A stretch of 64,000 nucleotides of DNA from Brevibacterium casei CIP 102111 (GCF_900169275.1 NZ_FXZC01000008.1:47918-111917); one strand, 5' to 3'; positions 38,659-48,239 are shown, counted from the stretch's first letter. Numbers and translations: made by a program. The notes: a model not told the origin generated them from the sequence alone.

Positions 38659-39375
38659 TCAGCCTCGGACGAGGGCCTCGGTGAGCGCCCGGGCGGCGTC
38701 GACGACGGCCTTCGCGTGGAGCCGGCCCGGCTGGCGGGTGAGGCGGTCTACGGGTCCGGAGATCGAGACCGCGGCGACGACCCGGTTGCTCGGACCCCGC
38801 ACGGGGGCGGAGACGGAGGCGACGCCGCGTTCGCGTTCGGCGATCGACTGTGCCCAGCCTCGGCGGCGGACACCGGAGAGCATGGTTGCGGAGAACCGGG
38901 CGCCGCGCAGGCCGGTGTGGAGGCGGTCGGGCTCCTCCCAGGCCAGCAGCACCTGGGCAGCGGACCCGGCCCGCATGCTCAGGGTCGCCCCGATCGGCAC
39001 CGAGTCGCGCAGACCTACGGGGCGTTCGGCCGCGGCCACGCATAGGCGCAGATCGCCCTGGCGACGGAAGAGCTGTGCCGATTCGCCGGTCTGGTCGAGT
39101 AGCTGCCCGAGCACCGGTCCGGCGGCGGCGAGGAGGCGATCCTCGCCGGCGGCAGACGAGAGCTCGGCCAGTCGCGGACCGAGGACGAAGCGTCCCTGGA
39201 GGTCACGGCCGACGATGCGGTGGAACTCGAGGGCGACGGCGAGACGGTGGGCGGTCGGTCGAGCGAGTCCGGTGAGCGAGACGAGCTCGGCCAGAGACGC
39301 AGGTCCGGCCTCGAGGGCGGAGAGAACCATTGCGGCCTTGTCGATGACGCCGACGCCGCTACCATTGCTTGTCAT
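38659..39375 (-). CDS. ltbR: IclR-family regulator, LtbR-like repressor of leuCD and leuB
   Basis: 238-aa transcription factor. The N-terminal winged HTH covers about residues 8-65 (VIDKAAMVLSALEAGPASLAELVSLTGLARPTAHRLAVAL); the C-terminal effector domain contains the IclR pattern near GWAQSIAERERGVASVSAPVRG. It is divergent from leuCD. In corynebacteria the IclR protein at this position, LtbR, represses leuB and leuCD, and the assignment here rests on that synteny plus shared operator-like sites at 39390 and 14037. Start is ATG 39375; an ATG at 39384 is an alternative. Confidence 0.82.
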   Translation of the reverse strand: MTSNGSGVGVIDKAAMVLSALEAGPASLAELVSLTGLARPTAHRLAVALEFHRIVGRDLQGRFVLGPRLAELSSAAGEDRLLAAAGPVLGQLLDQTGESAQLFRRQGDLRLCVAAAERPVGLRDSVPIGATLSMRAGSAAQVLLAWEEPDRLHTGLRGARFSATMLSGVRRRGWAQSIAERERGVASVSAPVRGPSNRVVAAVSISGPVDRLTRQPGRLHAKAVVDAARALTEALVRG

Positions 39376-39389
39376 AGACACCATTGTGC

Positions 39390-39441
39390 GCGTCTCATTG
39401 AGCGAGATGCAAGTTCGGAATGCGATACGGGCGAGTAGATT
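39390..39441 (+). promoter_or_regulatory. leuCD promoter and LtbR-like operator
   Basis: Imperfect palindrome GCGTCTC (39390-39396), 7-nt spacer, GAGATGC (39404-39410), followed by a -35 TTCGGA (39414-39419), a 16-bp spacer and a -10 TAGATT (39436-39441). The palindrome lies between the ltbR and leuC promoters, so one bound regulator could act on both. Confidence 0.6.
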
Positions 39442-39527
39442 CCTGTCCACACCCATCGGTGAGCATCCGGCGAGCCGATCGGATGCCCCAGGCGACCGCA
39501 CTCGGACGCCGAGAAGAAGCACAACGC

Positions 39528-39546
39528 GTACGGAGGATCTCCGTAC
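39528..39546 (+). promoter_or_regulatory. Leader hairpin immediately before the leuC ribosome-binding site
   Basis: Perfect 8-bp stem GTACGGAG/CTCCGTAC with a 3-nt loop, 4 nt upstream of the GGGAGG that serves leuC. A second weaker pairing, GCATCCG with CGGATGC, lies upstream at about 39467-39486. No leader peptide rich in Leu codons is visible, so classical attenuation is unlikely. Confidence 0.4.
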
Positions 39547-39560
39547 CGGCGGGAGGAACC

Positions 39561-41045
39561 ATGCCACGCACATTGGCCGAGAAGGTCTGGGCCGATCACG
39601 TCGTCTCCGAGGGGGAGGACGGAGCGCCGGACCTCATCTACATCGACCTCCACCTCGTCCATGAGGTGACCAGCCCGCAGGCCTTCGACGGACTCCGACT
39701 CGCCGGGCGCCCCGTGCGCCGCCCCGACCTCACGATCGCCACCGAGGACCACAACACGCCCACGTGGGACATCGACAAGCCGATCGCCGAACCGACCTCG
39801 CGCACGCAGATCGAGACCCTGCGGAAGAACGCCGAGGAGTTCGGGATCCGGCTCCACAGCCTCGGCGACGCCGATCAGGGCATCGTCCACGTCGTCGGCC
39901 CCCAGCTCGGGCTCACCCAGCCGGGCACGACCGTCGTCTGCGGCGACTCGCACACCTCGACTCACGGAGCGTTCGGGGCGCTCGCCTTCGGCATCGGCAC
40001 CTCCGAGGTCGAACACGTCCTCGCCACCCAGACGCTCAGCCTCAAGCCGTTCAAGACGATGTCGATCACCGTCGACGGTGAGCTGCCCGAGGGCTCGACG
40101 GCCAAGGACATCATCCTCGCGATCATCGCGAAGATCGGCACCGGCGGCGGACAGGGCTACGTGCTCGAGTACCGCGGCTCGGCGATCCGCTCCCTGTCGA
40201 TGGAGGCGCGGATGACGATCTGCAACATGTCCATCGAGGCCGGCGCCCGCGCGGGCATGGTCGCCCCCGACGAGACGACATTCGACTACGTCAAGGGCCG
40301 CCCCCACGCCCCCGAGGGCGAGGACTGGGACGCCGCCGTGGAGTACTGGAAGACCCTCTACACCGATGAGGGCGCGACCTTCGACGCCGAGGTGGTCCTC
40401 GAAGCCGCCGACATCGAACCCTTCGTCACATGGGGGACGAACCCCGGCCAGGGCCTGCCGCTGTCGGCCGCGGTGCCCTCCCCGGACGACTTCGCCGATG
40501 AGAACGACAAGGTCGCCGCCGCGAACGCGCTCGCCTACATGGGACTGACCCCGGGCACCCCGCTGCGTGAGATCGAGGTCGACACCGTCTTCCTCGGATC
40601 GTGCACGAACTCCCGGATCGAGGATCTCCGTGCCGCCGCCGAGGTGGTCCGGGGCCGGCGGAAGGCCGAGAACGTCCGCTTCATGGTCGTCCCCGGATCC
40701 GCGAAGGTCCGCCTCCAGGCCGAAGCCGAGGGCCTCGACGTGATCTTCAAGGACTTCGGTGCCGAATGGCGCTTCGCCGGCTGCTCGATGTGCCTGGGGA
40801 TGAACCCCGACCAGCTCGCCGAGGGGGAGCGGTGCGCTTCGACGTCGAACCGCAACTTCGAGGGCCGGCAGGGCAAGGGCGGACGCACCCATCTCGTCTC
40901 CCCGCTCGTCGCCGCAGCGACCGCGGTCCGCGGCACCCTGTCCTCGCCCGGGGACGTCGCCGACCTGCCCCGGGACGCCGAACCGGTGGACTGGATCCCG
41001 GAGCGCCCGACGATCCCCCTCACCCCCACCTCGGCGAACGCGTAA
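39561..41045 (+). CDS. leuC: 3-isopropylmalate dehydratase large subunit
   Basis: Aconitase-superfamily [4Fe-4S] subunit that isomerises 2- to 3-isopropylmalate in leucine synthesis. 494 aa. Cluster ligands: first Cys in [22 protein letters not shown], then the CTN motif [13 protein letters not shown] is followed by the [15 protein letters not shown] pair. An [13 protein letters not shown] substrate-binding block closes the active site. The ATG at 39561 follows GGGAGG; the long in-frame extension upstream lies in the leader. It forms an operon with leuD 10 bp downstream. Confidence 0.97.
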   Translation: MPRTLAEKVWADHVVSEGEDGAPDLIYIDLHLVHEVTSPQAFDGLRLAGRPVRRPDLTIATEDHNTPTWDIDKPIAEPTSRTQIETLRKNAEEFGIRLHSLGDADQGIVHVVGPQLGLTQPGTTVVCGDSHTSTHGAFGALAFGIGTSEVEHVLATQTLSLKPFKTMSITVDGELPEGSTAKDIILAIIAKIGTGGGQGYVLEYRGSAIRSLSMEARMTICNMSIEAGARAGMVAPDETTFDYVKGRPHAPEGEDWDAAVEYWKTLYTDEGATFDAEVVLEAADIEPFVTWGTNPGQGLPLSAAVPSPDDFADENDKVAAANALAYMGLTPGTPLREIEVDTVFLGSCTNSRIEDLRAAAEVVRGRRKAENVRFMVVPGSAKVRLQAEAEGLDVIFKDFGAEWRFAGCSMCLGMNPDQLAEGERCASTSNRNFEGRQGKGGRTHLVSPLVAAATAVRGTLSSPGDVADLPRDAEPVDWIPERPTIPLTPTSANA

Positions 41046-41054
41046 GGAGCAGCC

Positions 41055-41654
41055 ATGGAAGCCTTCACCACCCACACCGGCATCGGCGTGCCCCTGCGCC
41101 GGTCGAACGTCGACACCGACCAGATCATCCCCGCGAAGTTCCTCAAGCGGGTCACCCGCACCGGCTTCGAAGACGCCCTCTTCTCCCGCTGGCGCACGGC
41201 CGAGGACTTCGTCCTCAACGACCCCGACTTCGCATCCGGCTCCGTCCTCGTCGCAGGCCCCGACTTCGGCACCGGCTCCTCCCGTGAGCACGCCGTGTGG
41301 GCGCTCAAGGATTACGGGTTCCGCGTCGTCCTCTCCTCGCGCTTCGGCGACATCTTCCGCGGCAACTCCGGTAAGGAGGGCCTGCTCGCCGCCCAGCTCG
41401 AGCAGGACGACATCGAACTCATCTGGAAGATCCTCGAGAACCATCCGGGCACCTCGATCACCGTCGACCTCGAGTCGAGGACCGTGACATGCGACTCGCT
41501 CACGGTGCCCTTCCAGATCGACGACTACACGCGCTGGCGTCTCCTCGAGGGCCACGACGACATCAGCCTGACCTTGGCGAAAGAGGACGAGATCGCGGCG
41601 TACGAGGCCGGGCGGCCCGCTCACAAACCCCGCACCCTGCCTGCGCGGGTCTGA
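41055..41654 (+). CDS. leuD: 3-isopropylmalate dehydratase small subunit
   Basis: 199-aa swivel subunit that pairs with LeuC. Signature blocks: [22 protein letters not shown] and [31 protein letters not shown] lies 8 nt before the ATG. It ends the leu operon; the 120 bp to murA contain only weak stems and a possible murA -10 (TAGTCT near 41690). Confidence 0.97.
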   Translation: MEAFTTHTGIGVPLRRSNVDTDQIIPAKFLKRVTRTGFEDALFSRWRTAEDFVLNDPDFASGSVLVAGPDFGTGSSREHAVWALKDYGFRVVLSSRFGDIFRGNSGKEGLLAAQLEQDDIELIWKILENHPGTSITVDLESRTVTCDSLTVPFQIDDYTRWRLLEGHDDISLTLAKEDEIAAYEAGRPAHKPRTLPARV

Positions 41655-41774
41655 TCCGCCGACTCCGGGTCGGGGCGTCGTCTGCGCTAGTCTTGGACGA
41701 GTCCGGAATCGACTCGGGACGGCCTCCCGAGGCGGTGCCGACGAGTGCGCTGTTCGACGATCAGAGGGAGGAAC

Positions 41775-43091
41775 ATGCTCGAAGTCCGCGGCGGAAATCC
41801 GCTCGGGGGAACCGTGCGGGTCAGGGGCGCGAAGAACCTGGTGCCCAAGGCGATGGTCGCCTCCCTGCTCGGAGAGACCCCGTCCGTCCTCCGCGGAGTC
41901 CCGCAGATCCGCGACGTCGAGATCGTCACCGGTCTCCTCGAACTCCACGGGGTGCGGGTGAGCCAGGCCCCCGACGGGGACCAGCCTGACGGCGAGCTGC
42001 ACCTCGACCCCTCCGAGGTCGCCCAGGGCTCGATCGTCGACATCGACGCCCACGCCGGATCCTCCCGGATCCCCATCCTCTTCTGCGGACCCCTCCTCCA
42101 CAGCCTCGGGCAGGCGTTCATCCCCGACCTCGGCGGATGCCACATCGGCGACCGCCCCATCAACTTCCACCTCGACGTGCTCCGGCAGTTCGGCGCCGAG
42201 GTGGACAAGACCGCCGGGGGCATCATGCTCTCGACGAAGCGCCGCCTCCAGGGCACGAAGGTCGAACTCCCGTACCCCTCGGTCGGAGCGACCGAACAGG
42301 TCCTGCTCACGGCCGTGCGTGCCGAGGGCATCACCGAGCTGCGGGGAGCGGCGATCGAACCGGAGATCATGGACCTCATCGCGCTGCTGCAGAAGATGGG
42401 CGCGATCATCACCGTCGACACCGACCGAGTCGTGCGCATCGAAGGGGTCGACTCCCTCCACGGGTACATCCACCGGGCACTGCCCGACCGCAACGAGACC
42501 GCCTCGTGGGCCTCTGCCGCACTCGCCACCGGCGGTGACATCGTCGTCGAGGGCGCCTCGCAGCCGGAGATGATCACGTTCCTCAACGTCTTCCGCAAGA
42601 TCGGCGGCGAATTCGAGGTCGATGAGACCGGCATCCGCTTCCGCCACCCCGGCGGCCGGCTCTCCTCGTTCGCCCTCGAGACCGACGTCCACCCCGGCTT
42701 CATGACCGACTGGCAGCAGCCGCTCGTCGTCGCCATGACCCAGGCCGAGGGACTGTCGATCATCCACGAGACCGTCTATGAGAACCGTTTCGGCTTCACC
42801 CACGCCCTCGTCGAGATGGGGGCGAAGATCCAGCTCTACCGCGAATGCCTCGGCGGCACCCCGTGCCGGTTCGGGCGGCGGAACTACGCGCATTCGGCCG
42901 TCGTGTCCGGACCGACCGAGCTCAAGGGCACCCGCATCGACGTCCCCGACCTGCGCGGCGGCTTCAGCCATCTCATCGCCGCCCTCGCCGCCCAGGGCCG
43001 GAGCGAGGTCCACGGGATCGAGCTCATCAACCGCGGGTACGAGAACTTCCTCGACAAACTCCAGGGCCTCGGTGCGGAGGTCTCGGCATGA
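41775..43091 (+). CDS. murA: UDP-N-acetylglucosamine 1-carboxyvinyltransferase
   Basis: First committed step of peptidoglycan synthesis, adding phosphoenolpyruvate enolpyruvyl to UDP-GlcNAc in the cytoplasm. 438 aa with the two inside-out alpha/beta domains. KNLVPKAMVAS holds the active-site Lys/Asn; the fosfomycin-target Cys is in DLGGCHIGDRPINFH (near residue 122). The start at 41775 follows GGGAGG. The gene overlaps plsC by ATGA and opens the envelope cluster murA-plsC-gpsA. Confidence 0.96.
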   Translation: MLEVRGGNPLGGTVRVRGAKNLVPKAMVASLLGETPSVLRGVPQIRDVEIVTGLLELHGVRVSQAPDGDQPDGELHLDPSEVAQGSIVDIDAHAGSSRIPILFCGPLLHSLGQAFIPDLGGCHIGDRPINFHLDVLRQFGAEVDKTAGGIMLSTKRRLQGTKVELPYPSVGATEQVLLTAVRAEGITELRGAAIEPEIMDLIALLQKMGAIITVDTDRVVRIEGVDSLHGYIHRALPDRNETASWASAALATGGDIVVEGASQPEMITFLNVFRKIGGEFEVDETGIRFRHPGGRLSSFALETDVHPGFMTDWQQPLVVAMTQAEGLSIIHETVYENRFGFTHALVEMGAKIQLYRECLGGTPCRFGRRNYAHSAVVSGPTELKGTRIDVPDLRGGFSHLIAALAAQGRSEVHGIELINRGYENFLDKLQGLGAEVSA

Positions 43092-43894
43092 GCGGCACCG
43101 GCAGGGATGCCGGCACGGGCAGGGGCGCGAACGGCGGCAGGGGCGCGAGCAGGCAGCCCGGTGAGCACATCGTCTCGTTCGAACCCAAGGACGTCGCCTC
43201 GCAGCGCCGGGTCGCCTTCGGTGTCGCCTCGGCGGCCTACGGGCTCTTCCGCCTGACCTCGAAGATGCGCATCGAGAACGCCCAGGCGCTGCCGGTGGGT
43301 CAGGGCACGATCGTCGCCGCTTACCACGCCAACCACCTCGACCCGATCCTCGTCGGACTCGCCGTGTGGCGCAGCGGCCGGCTCCCGCACTTCCTCGCGA
43401 AGTCGACGCTCTTCTCCGGGCCCCTCGGCGTCATCCTCAAGGGACTCGGCCAGATCCCGGTGCTGCGCGCCTCGGCGCAGGCGGGGGACTCCCTCGAATA
43501 CGCGAAGGAGGCCCTGCAGAAGGGCGAGACCGTCGTCATCTACCCCGAGGGGACGCTGACGAAGGACGAGCACTTCTGGCCCGAGCGCTTCAAGTCCGGC
43601 ACGGCCCGGCTCGCCCTCGAGACGGGGGCGCCGATCGTCCCCGCCGCGCACTGGGGGCTCGAGACCGTCAAACCCCGCGGTCGGCTCATTCCCCGCCCGC
43701 GCCCGCTCACGCACACCAGCGTCGTCCGCTTCGGCGAACCGCTGGACTACACCGACCTCTGGGAGCACCGGGGGGAGAGGAGCTCGATGGCGACGCTGAC
43801 GACGAGGCTGACGAACACCATCGCAGGCATGGTCGCCGATCTCTCCGGCCGTGAGCTGCCCGAGAGGTTCCGCACCGAGGAGGCCGGCTCATGA
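43088..43894 (+). CDS. plsC: 1-acyl-sn-glycerol-3-phosphate acyltransferase
   Basis: 268-aa membrane-associated acyltransferase making phosphatidic acid. The four LPLAT motifs are visible: HANHLDP (HX4D, near residue 79), the FLAKSTLFSGPLGVILKGLGQIPV block, the PEGTLTKDEHF (EGT) motif and the IVPAAHWGLE segment. The first 30 residues are Gly/Arg-rich and disordered. It overlaps murA upstream and gpsA downstream by ATGA each, fitting a glycerolipid pair PlsC/GpsA. Confidence 0.93.
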   Translation: MSGTGRDAGTGRGANGGRGASRQPGEHIVSFEPKDVASQRRVAFGVASAAYGLFRLTSKMRIENAQALPVGQGTIVAAYHANHLDPILVGLAVWRSGRLPHFLAKSTLFSGPLGVILKGLGQIPVLRASAQAGDSLEYAKEALQKGETVVIYPEGTLTKDEHFWPERFKSGTARLALETGAPIVPAAHWGLETVKPRGRLIPRPRPLTHTSVVRFGEPLDYTDLWEHRGERSSMATLTTRLTNTIAGMVADLSGRELPERFRTEEAGS

Positions 43895-44904
43895 GCGCAG
43901 ACAAGATCGCCGTGCTCGGCGCAGGATCGTGGGGGACGACGTATGCCGCCGTCATCGCCGACGCAGGCTTCCCGGTCGCGCTCTGGGCACGCCGGGAGGA
44001 GACCGTCGAGGAGATCAACACGGCGCACACGAACTCCCGCTACCTCGGCGACCGTGAGCTGCCGGAGACGATCACCGCCACCACCGATGACATCGCCGCC
44101 GTCACCGACGCCGACGTCGTCATCCTCGCCGTGCCCGCGCAGACCCTGCGGGAGAACCTCAGCCGGTGGAAGGCGCACCTGCGTCCCGACGTCCGCCTGG
44201 TCAGCCTGATGAAGGGCATCGAGGTCGAGACGGGCAAGCGGATGTCGGAGGTCATCGCCGAGGTCGCCGAGGTCGATCCCGGACGGATCGCCGTCGTCTC
44301 CGGGCCCAACCTCGCCCGGGAGATCGCCGAACGCCAGCCGACTGCGACCGTCGTCGCCTCCTCCGATGCCGCCACCGCCGAGGTGGTCGCCGAGATCAGC
44401 GCGAACGCGTACTTCCGGCCGTACACGAACACCGACGTCGTCGGCGTCGAGATGGGCGGGGCGGTGAAGAACGTCATCGCTCTCGCCGTCGGCATCGCCG
44501 ACGGGCAGCGCCTCGGCGACAACTCGAAGGCCTCGATCATCACCCGCGGCCTCGCCGAGACCTCCCGTCTCGCCGCGGCGATGGGAGCCCAGCCGCACAC
44601 GCTCTCCGGTCTCGCCGGGCTCGGCGACCTCGTCGCCACATGCGCCTCCCCGCTCTCGCGCAATCGCACGTTCGGGCGCCACCTCGGCGAGGGGATGAGC
44701 CTCGAGGAGACGATCGCGCACACCGAGCAGACGGCCGAAGGGGTGAAGTCCTCACCCGCGGTCCTCGCCCTCGGGGAGCGATACGGCGTCGACCTGCCGA
44801 TCACCGAGGCGGTGAGCGCGGTGCTCGCCGGTCACCTGCAGGTTGACGAACTCGCGGGATTGCTGTTGTCTCGGAAGCGTAAGCACGAAGGCCCGCCGGC
44901 GTGA
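43891..44904 (+). CDS. gpsA: Glycerol-3-phosphate dehydrogenase [NAD(P)+]
   Basis: Reduces dihydroxyacetone phosphate to sn-glycerol 3-phosphate, the backbone consumed by PlsC. 337 aa. N-terminal dinucleotide motif [31 protein letters not shown] and [15 protein letters not shown] in the middle; the catalytic Lys in [19 protein letters not shown]; and [23 protein letters not shown] at the substrate site. ATGA overlap with plsC. Confidence 0.96.
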   Translation: MSADKIAVLGAGSWGTTYAAVIADAGFPVALWARREETVEEINTAHTNSRYLGDRELPETITATTDDIAAVTDADVVILAVPAQTLRENLSRWKAHLRPDVRLVSLMKGIEVETGKRMSEVIAEVAEVDPGRIAVVSGPNLAREIAERQPTATVVASSDAATAEVVAEISANAYFRPYTNTDVVGVEMGGAVKNVIALAVGIADGQRLGDNSKASIITRGLAETSRLAAAMGAQPHTLSGLAGLGDLVATCASPLSRNRTFGRHLGEGMSLEETIAHTEQTAEGVKSSPAVLALGERYGVDLPITEAVSAVLAGHLQVDELAGLLLSRKRKHEGPPA

Positions 44905-44945
44905 GCCGGAATCGTCCCACGAGTCCCACGAGCCAAGGAGCAGAC

Positions 44946-45479
44946 ATGAGCGTCAACTCACCGTTCTACAACCTTCCCGAGCTGCCGACCTTCACCCTGA
45001 CCAGCACCGACATCGAGAACGGGGCACCGCTTCCGGCGGCGCAGGCCTCCGGAGCGATGGGTGTGCCCGGCGGTGAGGACAAGTCCCCGCAGCTGTCGTG
45101 GTCGGGCTTCCCCGAGGAGACGAAGGCGTTCGCCGTCACCTGCTACGACCCCGACGCCCCGACCGGGTCGGGGTTCTGGCACTGGACGGTCACCGACCTC
45201 GACGCCTCGGTGACCGAACTGCCCACCGACGCCGGCAACCCCGAGGCCGACCTCCTGCCCGCCGGTGCCGTGACGCTGAAGAACGACGCGGGCGAGCCGC
45301 GCTTCGTCGGCGCCGCCCCTCCCGAGGGCCACGGCCCGCACCGGTACTACTTCATCGTCACCGCACTCTCCGAGCCGCTGGGCATCGACGAGAGCGCGAG
45401 CCCGGCCTACGCCGGCTTCAACATGTACTTCAAGGGCATCGGCCGGGCCTGGCTCGAATGCACCTATGAGGCCGGCTGA
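44946..45479 (+). CDS. YbhB/YbcL family (PEBP-like) protein
   Basis: 177-aa phosphatidylethanolamine-binding-protein-fold protein. The ligand pocket motifs are [21 protein letters not shown] and [13 protein letters not shown]. The bacterial members have no settled function; kinase-inhibitor roles are only inferred from eukaryotic RKIP. The ATG at 44946 follows AAGGAG; an in-frame ATG overlapping the gpsA stop lacks one. It is followed by a strong terminator. Confidence 0.9.
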   Translation: MSVNSPFYNLPELPTFTLTSTDIENGAPLPAAQASGAMGVPGGEDKSPQLSWSGFPEETKAFAVTCYDPDAPTGSGFWHWTVTDLDASVTELPTDAGNPEADLLPAGAVTLKNDAGEPRFVGAAPPEGHGPHRYYFIVTALSEPLGIDESASPAYAGFNMYFKGIGRAWLECTYEAG

Positions 45480-45493
45480 GCCTGCACGCCCCC

Positions 45494-45521
45494 GTCCCCG
45501 CACGTGAGAGCGTGCGGGGAC
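45494..45521 (+). terminator. Terminator after the PEBP gene
   Basis: Perfect 11-bp stem (45494-45504 against 45511-45521) with a 6-nt loop. It separates the murA-gpsA-PEBP unit from ddl. Confidence 0.78.
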
Positions 45522-45549
45522 ACATGAGAGTCCCCGAGCAAGGAAACAT

Positions 45550-46665
45550 ATGTCAGACACCGATCACCGGCCCTTCGTCGCAGTCCTCTTCGGAGGACGG
45601 TCGAGCGAACACTCCGTCAGCTGCGTCACGGCCGCCGGGGTGATCAGCGCCATCGACGACGACGCGTACCGGGTCCTGCCGATCGGGATCACGAAGTCCG
45701 GTGTCTGGCGCATCGTCGAGGACTGGGCGAGCATGCGCTTCGACCCCGAGAACATGCCCGAGGTCACCGACGACGGCACCGAGATCATCCCGCGCGTCTC
45801 CGCCGAAGGCGCCCCGCTCATCCACCGTGACGCCGACGGCGTCTACTCCGAGCTCGAGACCGTCGACGTCTTCTTCCCCGTCCTCCACGGCCAGTACGGA
45901 GAGGACGGCACCCTCCAGGGACTCTTCGAGCTCAGCGACACCCCGTTCGTCGGCTCCGGCGTCTTCGCCTCGGCTGCGAGCATGGACAAGCACTTCACGA
46001 AGTCCCTGCTCGCCCATGCGGAGATCCCCACGTGCCCGTGGGAGCTGGTCACCGAGACGATGTGGGAGGCCGACCGCGCCGAGGCGGAGGCCCGGGTGGC
46101 AGCCCTCGGCTTCCCCGTCTTCGTCAAGCCGGCCCGAGCCGGATCGTCGATGGGCGTGAGCCGGGTGGCCGACCCCGCCGGGCTCGAGGCCGCGCTGCTC
46201 GCTGCCTACGAGCACGACACGAAGGTCATCGTCGAACCCCAGGTCATCGGCCGGGAGATCGAATGCGCCGTGCTCGGATCCCTCGACGACGCCGAACTGC
46301 GGACCTCGTACCCCGGGGAGATCGAGGTCTCCGGCGATCACGACTTCTACGACTTCGAAGCGAAGTACCTCGACCTCGCCGATGCGAAGCTCACGTGCCC
46401 CGCGGACGTCGACGATGCGACGACGGCACGGATCCGCGAGCTCTCGGCGGCGGTGTTCCGGCTCTTCGACTGCACGGGGCTGGCCCGCGTCGACACGTTC
46501 GTCACGGACTCGGGTGAGGTGCTCATCAACGAGATCAACACGCTGCCCGGCTTCACCCCCACCTCGGCGTACCCGTTCATGTGGGCGAACTCCGGGATCG
46601 ACTATCCGAGCCTCATCAGCGAACTCATCGGCATCGCGCTCACCGACCACGCCCGCCGGAGCTGA
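45550..46665 (+). CDS. ddl: D-alanine--D-alanine ligase
   Basis: ATP-grasp ligase that makes the D-Ala-D-Ala terminus of peptidoglycan precursors. 371 aa (DdlA size class). N-terminal FGGRSSEHSVSCVTA; FPVLHGQYGEDGTLQGLFE; ATP-grasp FVKPARAGSSMGVSRV; and the C-terminal metal site EINTLPGFTPTSAYPFMW. The Tyr of the usual lid appears in FYDFEAKYLD, consistent with D-Ala rather than D-Lac specificity, though that reading is tentative. AAGGAA precedes the ATG. The stop abuts the stop of the convergent DUF3515 gene with no visible terminator. Confidence 0.95.
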   Translation: MSDTDHRPFVAVLFGGRSSEHSVSCVTAAGVISAIDDDAYRVLPIGITKSGVWRIVEDWASMRFDPENMPEVTDDGTEIIPRVSAEGAPLIHRDADGVYSELETVDVFFPVLHGQYGEDGTLQGLFELSDTPFVGSGVFASAASMDKHFTKSLLAHAEIPTCPWELVTETMWEADRAEAEARVAALGFPVFVKPARAGSSMGVSRVADPAGLEAALLAAYEHDTKVIVEPQVIGREIECAVLGSLDDAELRTSYPGEIEVSGDHDFYDFEAKYLDLADAKLTCPADVDDATTARIRELSAAVFRLFDCTGLARVDTFVTDSGEVLINEINTLPGFTPTSAYPFMWANSGIDYPSLISELIGIALTDHARRS

Positions 46666-47193
46666 CTAGCCCTCCGGGGGAGCGTCGACGTCCTCGGCAC
46701 CGACGCATTCGCGTTCGGGCGGGAACGCCTGCAGCGCGGGCGAGATGCCGGCAAGGACGTCGGCGCCCGAGCCGAGCTTGCGGTTGACGAGGACCTCGAC
46801 GGCCGGGGTGCGGCCGTAGCTCGTGAACACCCACGTGTCGTCCTCTTCGCCTCCCTTGGAGACCCAGTCGACCCCGCTCACGCTCACGCACTTGTCCGTG
46901 GTCGGACCCGGAGGGGTGACGCCGCAGCGGAGCACTGCGACGTTCGGGTCGCCCCACGCCTTCGTCCCCTGCGAGGAGGTGTCGCGCTCCTGCTCGCCGC
47001 CCACTTCGACGGGCAGGCGGAGCAAAATGTCCGCGCACTTCGGGTTCGCCGCATCCTCGGCGGGTTCGACGATGACCGTCTTCGCACAGCCGGACAGGAC
47101 CGTCGTGAGCACGGGCACGCCGATGGTCACAGCGGCGACAGCACGCACGAGCGGCGAGGTGGCGCTTAGGCGTCGGCGGGAGTTCGCAGGCAT
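46666..47193 (-). CDS. DUF3515 family lipoprotein-like protein
   Basis: 175-aa exported protein with an N-terminal signal (RAVAAVTIGVPVLTTVLSGC; putative lipidated Cys36) and a conserved extracellular domain: NPKCADILLRLP, WGDPNVAVLRCGVTPPGPT, DWVSKGGEEDDTWVFTSYGR. DUF3515 genes are regularly found between ddl and thiL in actinobacteria, but the function is unknown. TACGCT (minus strand, 47200-47205) ends 6 nt before the ATG, so the mRNA is probably leaderless. It diverges from thiL across 32 bp. Confidence 0.88.
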   Translation of the reverse strand: MPANSRRRLSATSPLVRAVAAVTIGVPVLTTVLSGCAKTVIVEPAEDAANPKCADILLRLPVEVGGEQERDTSSQGTKAWGDPNVAVLRCGVTPPGPTTDKCVSVSGVDWVSKGGEEDDTWVFTSYGRTPAVEVLVNRKLGSGADVLAGISPALQAFPPERECVGAEDVDAPPEG

Positions 47194-47199
47194 GGTTCC

Positions 47200-47219
47200 A
47201 GCGTATCGCCCGATAGGGT
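47200..47219. promoter_or_regulatory. Interlocked divergent leaderless promoters
   Basis: Minus-strand -10 TACGCT (47200-47205) and plus-strand -10 TAGGGT (47214-47219), each 6 nt from its start codon, share a 32-bp intergenic region. Each -35 would fall at or inside the start of the opposite gene. Confidence 0.6.
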
Positions 47220-47225
47220 GGTGAC

Positions 47226-48239
47226 ATGACCCGACTGTCCGATCTCGGCGAATCCGAAGTGCTCCGCCGTCTCCTGGCCCACCGCAGGTCAGGGGCCCAT
47301 GAGGAGGTCGGCCCCGGCGACGACGCGGCCGTGACGAAGATCACCGGCCGGCTCGTCTCGACGGCCGACATGCTCGTCGAGAACGAGGACTTCACCCGCG
47401 ACTGGCTCGACTGGTCCCGCCTCGGCACGAAGGCCGCCGCCCAGAACCTCGCCGACGTCTGCGCGATGGGCGCCCGGCCCCACGGCCTCCTCGCCTCCCT
47501 CGCTGTGCCCGATGACACGGACGTGACCGATCTCGAAGCGCTCTTCGCAGGGATCGTCGCCGAGGCCGAGCGCGCAGGTCGGGCACTCGGCGCCCAAGTG
47601 CCGATCATCGGCGGCGATCTCTCCTCGTCGGGTCTCATCGTCACCGCGATCACCGCCCTCGGCACGGTCGCCCCCGGGGAGGCCGTCACCCGGGCGGGCG
47701 CCCGCCCGGGTGACGAGATCTGGCTCGCCGGCACCCTCGGGCGCTCGGCGGCCGGACTCGACCTCCTCTTCGCCGGGGCCGGCAGCGACCCCGAGTTGCC
47801 GGACGACCTCGCCGGGCTCATCGGGACCCAACTCGCCCCGCAACCGGACTATGCGGCGATCGCCCACCGTCCGGCCGCCTCGGCGATGATCGACGTCTCC
47901 GACGGACTGAGCACGGACCTCGGACGCATCGCGGAGGCCTCCGGGGTCCGCGCGGACATCGACCGGGCCGCGCTCGAGGACCTCATCGCTGCGCTGCGCC
48001 CCGCCGCCCGCTACGTCCTCGACGCCCGCGGCGGGGAGACGGCAGATGCGGGTATCGACGAGCTCGCCCTGCACTGGGTGCTCGACGGGGGAGAGGACCA
48101 CGGCTTCGTCGCGTCGGCACCGGTGAGTCAGGGTGACCCGGTAGGCTGGCGGAGAATCGGAGAGATGCAGGACGGCAGCGGAGTCAGCCTCGACGGCGCC
48201 CCCGTGCCGACGAGCGGCTTCAGCCATTTCGGGAAGTGA
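47226..48239 (+). CDS. thiL: Thiamine-monophosphate kinase
   Basis: 337-aa PurM/ThiL-fold kinase making thiamine diphosphate from thiamine phosphate and ATP. Motifs: GPGDDAAV near residue 29 (Mg-ATP), STADMLVENEDF, AAAQNLADVCAMGARP, GGDLSSS, ASAMIDVSDGLSTDLGRI and the terminal GGEDHGFVA. The product is the cofactor of IlvB, among others. The ATG is 6 nt after the -10 TAGGGT. It overlaps the next gene by GTGA. Confidence 0.95.
   Translation: MTRLSDLGESEVLRRLLAHRRSGAHEEVGPGDDAAVTKITGRLVSTADMLVENEDFTRDWLDWSRLGTKAAAQNLADVCAMGARPHGLLASLAVPDDTDVTDLEALFAGIVAEAERAGRALGAQVPIIGGDLSSSGLIVTAITALGTVAPGEAVTRAGARPGDEIWLAGTLGRSAAGLDLLFAGAGSDPELPDDLAGLIGTQLAPQPDYAAIAHRPAASAMIDVSDGLSTDLGRIAEASGVRADIDRAALEDLIAALRPAARYVLDARGGETADAGIDELALHWVLDGGEDHGFVASAPVSQGDPVGWRRIGEMQDGSGVSLDGAPVPTSGFSHFGK

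Noticed and set aside
39442..39560. Leucine leader peptide/attenuator before leuC
   Set aside because: No short frame with a run of Leu codons and no terminator hairpin with a U-tract; only two modest stems.
39372..43013. A 1213-aa reverse-strand open frame opposite leuC, leuD and murA
   Set aside because: Its composition (Gly/Asp/Val/Arg/His runs) is the mirror of high-GC codon bias in well-supported forward genes; no domain is recognisable.
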